From M0103 sp040386155 (GTDB taxonomy: Bacteria; Bacteroidota; Bacteroidia; Flavobacteriales_D; Crocinitomicaceae): a stretch of 64,000 bases of DNA. Each line of letters begins with the position of its first letter. The first letter of the stretch is position 1. The notes beneath the pieces were generated by a model. The model was not told the origin of the DNA and did no database searches. It worked only from the letters and a program-made list of their open reading frames with translations. The stretch covers positions 1,054,001-1,118,000 of the forward strand of contig JAZKFZ010000003.1 of assembly GCA_040386155.1 (NCBI GenBank), written 5' to 3'. A program made the translations under genes and the position numbers. Of this stretch, positions 52,330-60,314 are shown piece by piece.

Positions 52330-53374
52330 TTGTTTGCTCTTTAGTTAGTAGTTTGACTTTTTGCTCTAATTCTGCAATTTTAGTCAAAATAAATGGTAAT
52401 TTTCTAAAGCCGAAATAAGATTTTTTGAAATCATCAATCTCAATGGCAGGAGAGCCCATGACAGTTTCCCCCTTTTTGATGGAAGAAGGTACACCAGATT
52501 GCGCAACAATTTTAGTCCCATCTGCAATTGAAAGATGTCCAGAGATACCTGCTTGACCTCCAATCATTACATTTTCGCCAATTTTTGCTGATCCGGCGAT
52601 TCCTACCTGAGCAGCCATTGCGGTGTTTTTACCAACATCCACATTGTGAGCAATTTGACAAAGGTTATCTACTTTCACTCCTTTACGCAGGTATGTTGAG
52701 CCCATTGTAGCGCGATCTATTGTGGTATTTGAGCCCACTTCAACATTATCTTCAAGAATAACGTTTCCAATTTGCGGTACTTTTTGGTATTCACCATTTT
52801 CATCTGGGGCAAAACCAAAACCATCTGCACCTATCACTACACCCGCATGGATAATACAGTTATTTCCTACTTTACAATGTGCATAAATTGACGCTCCAGG
52901 ATGCACAATCGTATTATGGCCAATTTCTACATTTTCACCAATGTAAGCATTCGGATAGATGACAACATTATCTCCAATTTTTGCCCCATCACCAATGTAT
53001 GCAAAGGCGCCCAAATAAATATTCTGACCAATTATTGCCGACTCGGAGATGAAAGAAGGTTGTTCAATTTTTGGCTGTTTCTTCGACATTTGGTCGTACA
53101 GTTGCAAAAGCTTGGCAAAACTAGCGTAGGCATCCTCCACTTTTACCAATGTCAAACTAGATGGCAATTCTCTCTGTGCAACAAAAGATTTACTTACGAT
53201 GCAAATCGTTGAGCGTGTTGAATAAATGTGTTCCTCATATTTTGGATTGGCTAAAAAAGATAGCATTCTTGCTTCTCCCTCTTCAATTTTTGCTAATCCA
53301 GTAACGATTGCATTTGTGTCGCCCTGAATTTCGCCGTTTAACAATCCGGCAATTTGTTCTGCTGAAAATTCCAT
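52322..53374 (-). CDS. lpxD: UDP-3-O-acyl-glucosamine N-acyltransferase
   Basis: 350 residues. N-terminal uridine-binding domain ('EFSAEQIAGLLNGEIQGDTN', 'FLANPKYEEHIYSTRST'), then hexapeptide beta-helix with catalytic His in 'CQIAHNVDVGKNTAMAAQVG' and a C-terminal helix. Adds the N-linked acyl chain in lipid A synthesis. First gene of the lpxD-lpxC/fabZ-lpxA cluster, with an 8-base overlap into the next. Confidence 0.95.
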   Translation of the reverse strand: MEFSAEQIAGLLNGEIQGDTNAIVTGLAKIEEGEARMLSFLANPKYEEHIYSTRSTICIVSKSFVAQRELPSSLTLVKVEDAYASFAKLLQLYDQMSKKQPKIEQPSFISESAIIGQNIYLGAFAYIGDGAKIGDNVVIYPNAYIGENVEIGHNTIVHPGASIYAHCKVGNNCIIHAGVVIGADGFGFAPDENGEYQKVPQIGNVILEDNVEVGSNTTIDRATMGSTYLRKGVKVDNLCQIAHNVDVGKNTAMAAQVGIAGSAKIGENVMIGGQAGISGHLSIADGTKIVAQSGVPSSIKKGETVMGSPAIEIDDFKKSYFGFRKLPFILTKIAELEQKVKLLTKEQTNG

Positions 53375-53439
53375 TCCTTAATAATAGTAAAATTGTCATA
53401 TTTGAAATGATTTGGAGCGCCCAAAATCAATCAACTAAT

Positions 53440-54138
53440 TTATTTGCATTCGCTTTCGTACGGTAAAACGAAGCTAGAAATATTGATCTTGTTTTTGTAC
53501 CAAATTGACTTTGATCCAATCAAATTTCCTTTTTTGTCTTTGAACTCGAAATAATGCTCTGGCTTCGGACTCATTGACAACTGTGACTTTTGAAAATCGA
53601 TTTGTACAAATTGTTTCCAGTTTTGAAACAACTTTGAGTTGTTTTCGAATTTCATTTCCTTCAATTGACAAGATAACGAAGCTAATGTATCAACGAAAAT
53701 CAAGTTCTTTTCGTTGGGAAAACGAAGTACATTTCCTTTCCCTTCTTTCGTATTGTACACTTTATGTGCATTTTTAGCACTCAAATTAACCTCACAGATG
53801 AAACTTTCCTCTGGAAGAGTAAAAAATAGTTTGATGGATTTTTCGTTTTTTTCGAAATCAACTTGATACACCTTCAGTTTCCCATGTTTTTTACTTTCTC
53901 CGAAATCAACTGATCCATTATTTAGTGCGTTGACAATATCTTTTTTCGTTAAATTCTTGTCTTTAAGAACAACATTCTCATCTTCTGAAATAACTAAAAC
54001 ACGCTCTAGAATGCTATTTTTCACTCTATTTGAAGGTAACCAAGAGCATCCACGATTTTGGAAAAAGAAAAAAACAAACACCATTCCGATACCAAAACCG
54101 ATTCCATAGTATTTAAGTCGACGAAGAAAAGAATCCAT
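53440..54138 (-). CDS. Membrane-anchored protein with DUF4258-like domain
   Basis: 232 residues from the ATG at 54138, which follows a TACATTTG element by four bases; a longer frame to 54222 would begin before that promoter. One N-terminal membrane helix (about 11-29, 'YGIGFGIGMVFVFFFF'), then 'NSILERVLVISEDENVVL', 'DIVNALNNGSVDFGESKKHG' and 'KVYQVDF', a pattern that I associate with the DUF4258-containing proteins beside lpxD in flavobacteria. The C-terminal 120 residues are not recognised. It lies 65 bases before lpxD. No function assigned. Confidence 0.65.
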   Translation of the reverse strand: MDSFLRRLKYYGIGFGIGMVFVFFFFQNRGCSWLPSNRVKNSILERVLVISEDENVVLKDKNLTKKDIVNALNNGSVDFGESKKHGKLKVYQVDFEKNEKSIKLFFTLPEESFICEVNLSAKNAHKVYNTKEGKGNVLRFPNEKNLIFVDTLASLSCQLKEMKFENNSKLFQNWKQFVQIDFQKSQLSMSPKPEHYFEFKDKKGNLIGSKSIWYKNKINISSFVLPYESECK

Positions 54139-54142
54139 GGTG

Positions 54143-54150
54143 CAAATGTA
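54143..54150 (-). promoter_or_regulatory. -7 element four bases before the DUF4258-like gene
   Basis: TACATTTG on the minus strand, a full match, then CACC and the ATG at 54138. It fixes the start and predicts a leaderless transcript, perhaps continuing into lpxD. Confidence 0.6.
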
Positions 54151-54236
54151 CAAAACGATTGTCGATTTCAGATTTACGATGCACGATTTTTTAGAACTGC
54201 TAGCTGAGTTTATAGCAGACACTACTTTAAAACAAA

Positions 54237-54262
54237 AAAGTCCTCACTTGCATGAGGACTTT
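54237..54262 (-). terminator. Terminator of the large T9SS cargo gene
   Basis: Perfect AAAGTCCTCA / TGAGGACTTT stem with loop CTTGCA, followed on the minus strand by TTTTTT, 20 bases past the stop at 54282. Confidence 0.85.
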
Positions 54263-54281
54263 AATCTTCCTAACTTAAAAA

Positions 54282-57200
54282 TTATCTTTTCACAAAGCGA
54301 ACAAATTGATTCGTTGAGTTTCCGTTTAATAAACTGACAACATAAACTCCAGGAGTCAAATTTTCGATATCAACGGTGTATAATTTACCTGCTTTTTCGT
54401 CGTAAACAATTTTGCGAACTTCTTTGCCTTGCATGTCGGTAAATACAATCGATGTTGATGCATCAACATCTCCGTGCACAACTATGTTCACTTGACTTGA
54501 AGCAGGGTTCGGGAATAATTCCATTCCAATGGCACCGCCAGCACAAGTTGCTGTTGTTGGACTGTACGTTTTCAATGCACCATCATTATCAAATTGATTC
54601 AAGCGGTAATAGATTACATTTTGTGCTCTCACAATAATTGCATCATCCACTAAATTGTAGATTAAAGGTGTGTTTGAATTACCCGCTGCTTGAACTGTTC
54701 CAATAGCTTCCCACTCTACACCATCTAACGATCGATCTACCACAAAATGCGATGAATTATGCTCAGAAGCTGTGGACCAACTTACATTTACCTCGTTTGC
54801 TTCATCATTACACAATGCAGTGAATGAGGTAAGTTCGATAGGTAGTGGGTTTACATTAGAAGATCCAATTAAAAAATAACTGAACCCACTCATGCCGGTG
54901 CGGGAAATTGTACCTGCTGTAGGGCCACCAGTGACAGTTCCATGTGTACCATCAGCTATCCAATTTGTATGTGGATCCGGTGATTTGATAATTCGTAGTA
55001 GCGAGGGATCATTTACAATTCCAATACCGTCTCTTTGCAACGTAAGTGAATAAGTCCCACCGCTTAAACCTCCTCCAGGATTTATTTCCCAGTATCCTTC
55101 ATTCATTAAATTATCCACGTCAACTCCTGAATCATTAAATATGGGTAATCCATTATAGTATGAAAGTGATGTTTCTACAAATCTTCCCTCAATCCACCCT
55201 CCTGTTGTAGGAGCACTTGTAAACTGCAAAGTTGCTTGTCTCCAATAAATAGAAGGCATCGCTCCTAGCGGAAAGTTGCCTTCAGCAGCTGTATTGGTTG
55301 AAGTTGTGAAATAACGTCGAAAGAAACTAGGTCCCGCTATCCAGCCACCACTCGGGAAAGAGTGGTTCAGTATTCCAATGAAAGTCGGAGATCCCAAAAT
55401 TAATCGATCATTCAACCAGAAGTTGGAATTCATATTGAGGGTATTACTTACCGTAGTTACTTGATTAATATCTAAATATCCTCCACCAAGATTATTGCTT
55501 AATATATCAAAAGTGGTTGGAGTACTTCCCCCAATCACACGAACAAAATTAGCACTCGTTGGAAATATTACATTGGAATTGGTGCTAGCAGTTAAATTGG
55601 GTGCACTGGCCGAATTGTTATAAAAAGATCCATTCACATTTAAGATAGCTGCTCCATTCAAGTTAAGTCTACCTCCTGCTCGCAACGTTACATTATTTGC
55701 GTTTCCAGATGTTGATATTGTTGCAATATTAGTAACACATGCTCCAAGTTGGTCAATAAATACATTATCGTTGGGTCCAGGTTGGGTCGCAGTAGTATTA
55801 AATGCTGAACCATCAAATACAAGCCAATTGGAGGCAGCGGTCCAATCATTTGAAATTGAACCCTTCCAAACATAATCTCCAGCAATAAGACCTCCTGATA
55901 ATGGTGATTCAACGGTTATAGTTCCAGTAGTTGACGCTGGTGGACAACCACCTATTGTTGTAACAGTATAGTTAAAAGTACCACTAGCAATTGGCGTACC
56001 TGAGATTGTAGCGACGTTTCCAGCCCAAGCACCTGTAACACCAGCAGGTAATCCTGCGAAGGTTGCTCCTGTTGCACCTGTTGTTGCTAGCGTAATTGAC
56101 GTAATTGCCGAGTTGATACAAGTCGTTCTATTGATACCTGCAGCAATTGTATTTAATGGAGTAACAGTAATAGTACCCGTTGCAGTTGCTGGTGGACAAC
56201 CACCTGTTGTAGTTACCGTGTAGTTAAAAGTACCACTTGCTGTTGGAGTTCCAGAGATTGTTACAACATTTCCAGCCCAAGCACCTGTAACACCAGCAGG
56301 TAATCCTGCGAAGGTTGCTCCTGTTGCACCTGTTGTTGCTAGCGTAATTGACGTAATTGCCGAGTTGATACAAGTCGTTCTATTGATACCTGCAGCAATT
56401 GTATTTAATGGAGTAACAGTAATAGTACCCGTTGCAGTTGCTGGTGGACAACCACCTGTTGTAGTTACCGTGTAGTTAAAAGTACCACTTGCTGTTGGAG
56501 TTCCAGAGATTGTTACAACATTTCCAGCCCAAGCACCTGTAACACCAGCAGGTAATCCTGCGAAGGTTGCTCCTGTTGCACCTGTTGTTGCTAGCGTAAT
56601 TGACGTAATTGGCGAGTTGATACAAGTCGTTCTATTGATACCTGCAGCAATAGTGTTTGCAGGATTAACAGTTATTAAAACACTTGCACAAGCAGTGGTT
56701 GAACATTGCCCTACTCTTCTAACAAAATAGTTTGTCGTTGCTGCAGGTGAAACGTTTAGGGTGGCTCCAGTTCCCGCAGCAGTTCCTCCACAAGACCCAG
56801 TAAACCATTGATTAGTAATTGCAGTTGAGCCTGCATTTGCAGTACCTCCCACAGGGGTCAAAGTCGTTGAACCGCCAATACAAATTGGATTAGCTGATGC
56901 TGTGATTGATGTAGGAGCAGTTATGGTTTCATATGTTACAGTAACAGTGTAACCCCATCTTGCCCTATAAAAATCTCCATCTGCAGACCAAATTTCTGTC
57001 CACCAAGTTTTATTAGGATTTTGACAGTTCCAAGTTGCTATATTTCCACCACATGTGTACAAACCTGTCACTCCATCATCGAAACCAAAAATATGATAAG
57101 TTCCACAAAACCCTGTATAAGTTGTCCAGCAACAATATTGAAGCAACGTAACATTCATTGCTAAATTAACATTGGTGATTGCGGAACCAGCAGGTGCACC

Positions 57201-58271
57201 AGCAGTAGCAACTCCAGCGGGCCCATAAGGAACTTGATAATCAAAGTAAAATCCCGTAGTAATTGTTGCTACAGTTGCAGTCAAAGTTGGGTCAACTAAA
57301 ATCGGGAAAACTCTATTTTCATCCAGTAGATACGACATTTTCACCTTTGTCAGGATAACATACTTTCTATCCAGTGCAATTAATTCGTAAAGAATATTAT
57401 CACTTGCAACCATTGAATCACAGCTACTTTGCTTCTTTTTTCTAACACTTTTTGTGGTATAATTTGATAGTTCTAATGCTGACTTTTCCCCATTCAATGG
57501 CTCTAACTTGTCACCAGAAATTTTTGAATCAAAAACCATGGGTGTTTCATACCCAACAACTACATTATTTGCTTTATCAATCAAAAAAATGGCTCCATTT
57601 TCTAATTTTGCAGTCCAACCTTGTGGCAAATTAAACTCTTCAGAAAAAACCAAATATTGAGCATTGCTATACAGTTGATCTAAAGCATTTTTATCACGAA
57701 TGATGTAATCTAATTTACGTTTTCCACCACTTTGACTTATTTTAAGATCAATGAATTCACCATATACCTTGGAATAAGTCAAACAATTCTTATCAGCTAA
57801 CCCACCTGAATTTGCAATCGATTGCTCCCCAACTTTAGTTCCATTCAACTCATAATACATAGAAGCATTTCGCATCTCATACAATTCTTGACCGTTTATA
57901 ATAGTTTTAAATCCATTTTGAATATTCTCAGGATAAAAACTTTGAAAAAGATTACTTCTATTGGAATATTTGTAAAGTCCATTTGGCTCTTCAACAATGG
58001 AATTGAAAATTGTATTCCACTTACCGTTTTCAAAATAATTGATTGGCTCAGATGAAACAAACATATCAACTTGCCCATCAGGTCTTAAAAAATGTTTTTC
58101 GTTGCTCCCTCTTCGATCTTCAACTTCACATTTTAAGTCATAATTCCCAAAAGATTCTGCCTTCCAATATTTTTCATTTTTTTCAGAATTGTTCTCTTTT
58201 GTTTCTTGAGCTAAAAACAATGAACCGCTTAATGAAATCAGAGAGAATAAAAATGTACTAATACTTTTCAT
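54282..58271 (-). CDS. Large T9SS-sorted surface protein with near-identical Ig-like repeats
   Basis: 1329 residues. Signal peptide (about 1-21). Residues 22-330 are unrecognised ('FLRPDGQVDMFVSSEPINYF', 'GWTAKLENGAIFLIDK'). Then an Ig-like region ('ANPICIGGSTTLTPVGGTA'), three consecutive 84-residue repeats ('NTIAAGINRTTCIN', 'TFAGLPAGVTGAWAGNV', 'GTFNYTVTTTGGCPPAT') at about 540-795, a 'YVWKGSISNDWTAASNW' domain, and a C-terminal type A sorting domain 'LFPNPASSQVNIVVHG' to 'NSTNQFVRFVKR'. Exported and probably anchored to the outer surface through A-LPS. Possible adhesin; no enzyme motif seen. Confidence 0.88.
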   Translation of the reverse strand: MKSISTFLFSLISLSGSLFLAQETKENNSEKNEKYWKAESFGNYDLKCEVEDRRGSNEKHFLRPDGQVDMFVSSEPINYFENGKWNTIFNSIVEEPNGLYKYSNRSNLFQSFYPENIQNGFKTIINGQELYEMRNASMYYELNGTKVGEQSIANSGGLADKNCLTYSKVYGEFIDLKISQSGGKRKLDYIIRDKNALDQLYSNAQYLVFSEEFNLPQGWTAKLENGAIFLIDKANNVVVGYETPMVFDSKISGDKLEPLNGEKSALELSNYTTKSVRKKKQSSCDSMVASDNILYELIALDRKYVILTKVKMSYLLDENRVFPILVDPTLTATVATITTGFYFDYQVPYGPAGVATAGAPAGSAITNVNLAMNVTLLQYCCWTTYTGFCGTYHIFGFDDGVTGLYTCGGNIATWNCQNPNKTWWTEIWSADGDFYRARWGYTVTVTYETITAPTSITASANPICIGGSTTLTPVGGTANAGSTAITNQWFTGSCGGTAAGTGATLNVSPAATTNYFVRRVGQCSTTACASVLITVNPANTIAAGINRTTCINSPITSITLATTGATGATFAGLPAGVTGAWAGNVVTISGTPTASGTFNYTVTTTGGCPPATATGTITVTPLNTIAAGINRTTCINSAITSITLATTGATGATFAGLPAGVTGAWAGNVVTISGTPTASGTFNYTVTTTGGCPPATATGTITVTPLNTIAAGINRTTCINSAITSITLATTGATGATFAGLPAGVTGAWAGNVATISGTPIASGTFNYTVTTIGGCPPASTTGTITVESPLSGGLIAGDYVWKGSISNDWTAASNWLVFDGSAFNTTATQPGPNDNVFIDQLGACVTNIATISTSGNANNVTLRAGGRLNLNGAAILNVNGSFYNNSASAPNLTASTNSNVIFPTSANFVRVIGGSTPTTFDILSNNLGGGYLDINQVTTVSNTLNMNSNFWLNDRLILGSPTFIGILNHSFPSGGWIAGPSFFRRYFTTSTNTAAEGNFPLGAMPSIYWRQATLQFTSAPTTGGWIEGRFVETSLSYYNGLPIFNDSGVDVDNLMNEGYWEINPGGGLSGGTYSLTLQRDGIGIVNDPSLLRIIKSPDPHTNWIADGTHGTVTGGPTAGTISRTGMSGFSYFLIGSSNVNPLPIELTSFTALCNDEANEVNVSWSTASEHNSSHFVVDRSLDGVEWEAIGTVQAAGNSNTPLIYNLVDDAIIVRAQNVIYYRLNQFDNDGALKTYSPTTATCAGGAIGMELFPNPASSQVNIVVHGDVDASTSIVFTDMQGKEVRKIVYDEKAGKLYTVDIENLTPGVYVVSLLNGNSTNQFVRFVKR
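55895..56656 (-). repeat. Three tandem 252-bp units, two almost identical at DNA level
   Basis: The marker CAGCAATTGTATTTAATGGA lies at 56141 and 56393, and its variant CAGCAATAGTGTTTGC at 56645: exact 252-base spacing (84 codons). The units at about 56153-56404 and 56405-56656 differ at only a few bases; the third (lower-numbered) has more differences. Confidence 0.9.
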
Positions 58272-58527
58272 ATTTTACTTTAGGTTAAGTGCTGAGTAAC
58301 AGTAAATTTAGCACTAAAATTGCTTACTTAAAAAGTTAAACTTATTTAAAATGAAACATCTAGCTTATTTGTGAATATTTTAACAAAAAAATTAAATTTA
58401 ATGGAATTTTAACTTTTTTAATGGCTTTGGTGCAATTCTACTTCCTGAAATCAAACTGCAACCATTTTGGTATCATACTACCACCCTTGCTCCTTCAGAT
58501 GCTTGTCTAAAGTCGCGTTTTTTGTTT

Positions 58528-58535
58528 TATCTTTA
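58528..58535 (+). promoter_or_regulatory. -7-like element four bases before the GT9 gene
   Basis: TATCTTTA, one mismatch to TAnnTTTG, then CCAT and the ATG at 58540. Confidence 0.45.
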
Positions 58536-58539
58536 CCAT

Positions 58540-59505
58540 ATGCAACGCATTCTGATCATTCAAACGGCTTTTCTAGGCGATGTAATTTTAGCAACGCCTG
58601 TTGTTTCAGAATTGAAGCGTCTATTTCCAGATGCAAAAGTTGATTTTTTAGTAAAAAAAGGGAATGAATCTTTGCTTGAAAATAATCCGCATTTAAACGA
58701 GGTTTTTGTTTTTGATAAATCAAAAGGGAAATGGTTATCCATGTGGAGATTGATTCAAATTTTCAGAGCAAAAAAGTATGATTTGGTGATCAATTTGCAT
58801 CGTTTTGGAAGTTCAGGTTTCATCACAGCACTTTCTGGCGCGAAGAAAAAATATGGCTTCAAAAAGAATCCCTTTTCATTTACCTTTTCTAAAAAATTTG
58901 ACCACAAAATTGGAAATGGAGAGCACGAGGTCAGTAGAAATTTATCAGTTATTGCTGAGTTTGGAGCTACAAAAATGATTCAACCTCAATTGTACCCATC
59001 ACTTGAGCATAAAAACAAAGTAGATGCACTAGCGTTAAGCAATTACTTTTGCTTTGCCCCGGCTAGCGTGTGGTTTACAAAGCAACTCCCTAAACATAAA
59101 TGGATTGAATTGATATCGATTAAAGCCAAAAAAGGACAAATTGTCCTGCTTGGTGGTAAAGAAGATGTTGCTTTTTGTCAAGAAATTATTGATCAGAGCG
59201 GAATTGAAGCAAAAAATCTTGCTGGAAAATTGAACTTATTGGAATCAGCGTATTTGATGTCAAAAGCAAAGATGAATTTTGTGAACGATTCTGGCCCTTT
59301 GCACTTGGCATCTTCAATGAATGCTCCAGTGACTGCTTTTTTCTGTTCTACGATTCCAGAATTTGGTTTTGGCCCGCTTTCTGATGATTCTACTGTTTTA
59401 CAAACAACTGAAAAATTAGATTGTAGACCTTGCGGTTTGCATGGGTATAGGGCTTGTCCGATGGGGCATTTTAAATGTGGGGAGGTTGATTTGGAGGGAT
59501 GTTGA
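58540..59505 (+). CDS. Glycosyltransferase family 9 (heptosyltransferase-type) protein
   Basis: 321 residues from the ATG at 58540 (MQRILIIQTAFLGDVILATP), the standard GT9 N-terminus; a start at 58522 would lie before the promoter. 'LVINLHRFGSSGFITAL', 'FAPASVWFTKQLPKHKWIEL', 'VLLGGKEDVAFCQEI' and 'NFVNDSGPLHLASSMNAPVT' match ADP-heptose:LPS heptosyltransferases. The C-terminus carries a Cys cluster (CRPCG, ACPMGHFKCG, EGC). It could add a core sugar supplied through the heptose kinase at 6.4 kb. Confidence 0.88.
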   Translation: MQRILIIQTAFLGDVILATPVVSELKRLFPDAKVDFLVKKGNESLLENNPHLNEVFVFDKSKGKWLSMWRLIQIFRAKKYDLVINLHRFGSSGFITALSGAKKKYGFKKNPFSFTFSKKFDHKIGNGEHEVSRNLSVIAEFGATKMIQPQLYPSLEHKNKVDALALSNYFCFAPASVWFTKQLPKHKWIELISIKAKKGQIVLLGGKEDVAFCQEIIDQSGIEAKNLAGKLNLLESAYLMSKAKMNFVNDSGPLHLASSMNAPVTAFFCSTIPEFGFGPLSDDSTVLQTTEKLDCRPCGLHGYRACPMGHFKCGEVDLEGC

Positions 59506-59510
59506 TTTTG

Positions 59511-59733
59511 TTTCAACACAGAGTGACAGAGGAACGGAGTACACTGAGAGAATCAGCTTGGCGTACTTGGCGTAAAACTTTGCGTGACTTCGCGGTTAAG
59601 CCTTTTTTTCAGCACAGAGTGACAATGGAACGGAGTACACTGAGAGAATCAGCTTGGCGTGCTTTTTATGCTGAGCTAAGTCGAAGTAGGGGTAAAACTT
59701 TGCGTGACTTCGAGGTTAAGCCTTTATTTTTCA
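59511..59733. repeat. Two tandem copies of a dispersed intergenic repeat
   Basis: Copy 1 starts at 59511 (TTTCAACACAGAGTGACA) and copy 2 at 59607 (TTTCAGCACAGAGTGACA). Both contain GGAACGGAGTACACTGAGAG, AATCAGCTTGGCGT, AAAACTTTGCGTGACTTCG and GGTTAAGCC. Copy 2 has an insertion, TATGCTGAGCTAAGTCGAAG, resembling a motif at 38.2 kb. A reverse copy is at 38.2-38.3 kb. It lies between convergent genes; frames across it are artefacts. Confidence 0.85.
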
Positions 59734-59744
59734 ACTCTTCCTTG

Positions 59745-60248
59745 TCAGGACTTAATCTTCATCTCCATAACGTAGTCATTCATGAAGTATCCATTTCCAA
59801 TATCAATATCTTCTTCTTTCACAATCTCAAATCCGTATTTTGAGTAAAAATTTGTGGCTTTGTTGAAACGATTTACATTCAGTAGCAATTGATTACATTG
59901 ATCTTCAATAGCTATTTTTTTCATTTCGTTTAAAAGTAGCACTCCAATTCCCTTTCCTTGTGTTTGAGGTAATACATACAATTTGTGAATCTTAACTGTT
60001 TTTTGAATAGGAAAGTTAAGCTCTATTCCAGCAAATCCGAGTGGGGTGTTTCCTTCAAAAGCAATCAGGAATTGGTGTCCATTGCTCAATTGTCGACTTA
60101 ACACTTCAGTAGAGTACATCATTTTCAGCATGTAGTCTATTTGACTTTCACTTAGAATTTCAGCAAAAGTGGAAGGCCAAGTTTTAGCGGCAATTTCTTG
60201 CACTAAATGTAGTTCATCATTACCAATCCGTCGAATTGTTATTTCCAT
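59745..60248 (-). CDS. GNAT family N-acetyltransferase
   Basis: 167 residues from the ATG at 60248 (MEITIRRIGNDELHLVQEIA); a start six codons upstream is possible but less likely. Acetyl-CoA motif A 'LYVLPQTQGKGIGVLLLNEM' is clear, with 'FLIAFEGNTPLGFAGIEL' before it and 'NRFNKATNFYSKYGFEI' after it. Substrate unknown. TATTTTAG, one mismatch to the -7 consensus, lies four bases (CGCT) before the ATG. Confidence 0.88.
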   Translation of the reverse strand: MEITIRRIGNDELHLVQEIAAKTWPSTFAEILSESQIDYMLKMMYSTEVLSRQLSNGHQFLIAFEGNTPLGFAGIELNFPIQKTVKIHKLYVLPQTQGKGIGVLLLNEMKKIAIEDQCNQLLLNVNRFNKATNFYSKYGFEIVKEEDIDIGNGYFMNDYVMEMKIKS

Positions 60249-60270
60249 AGCGCTAAAATAAAGCAAAAAA

Positions 60271-60295
60271 AATAAGGCTGGAATCCAACCTTATT
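60271..60295 (-). terminator. Terminator of the VWD-domain gene
   Basis: AATAAGGCTGGA / TCCAACCTTATT stem (one mismatch), followed on the minus strand by TTTTTTTT; 20 bases after the stop at 60315 and before the acetyltransferase start. Confidence 0.75.
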
Positions 60296-60314
60296 CGTTA
60301 ATAATCAAGTATTT

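Noticed and set aside
59499..59843. 114-codon plus-strand frame after the GT9 gene
   Set aside because: It consists of the two tandem repeat copies and runs antisense into the acetyltransferase gene; the internal repetition is the DNA repeat.
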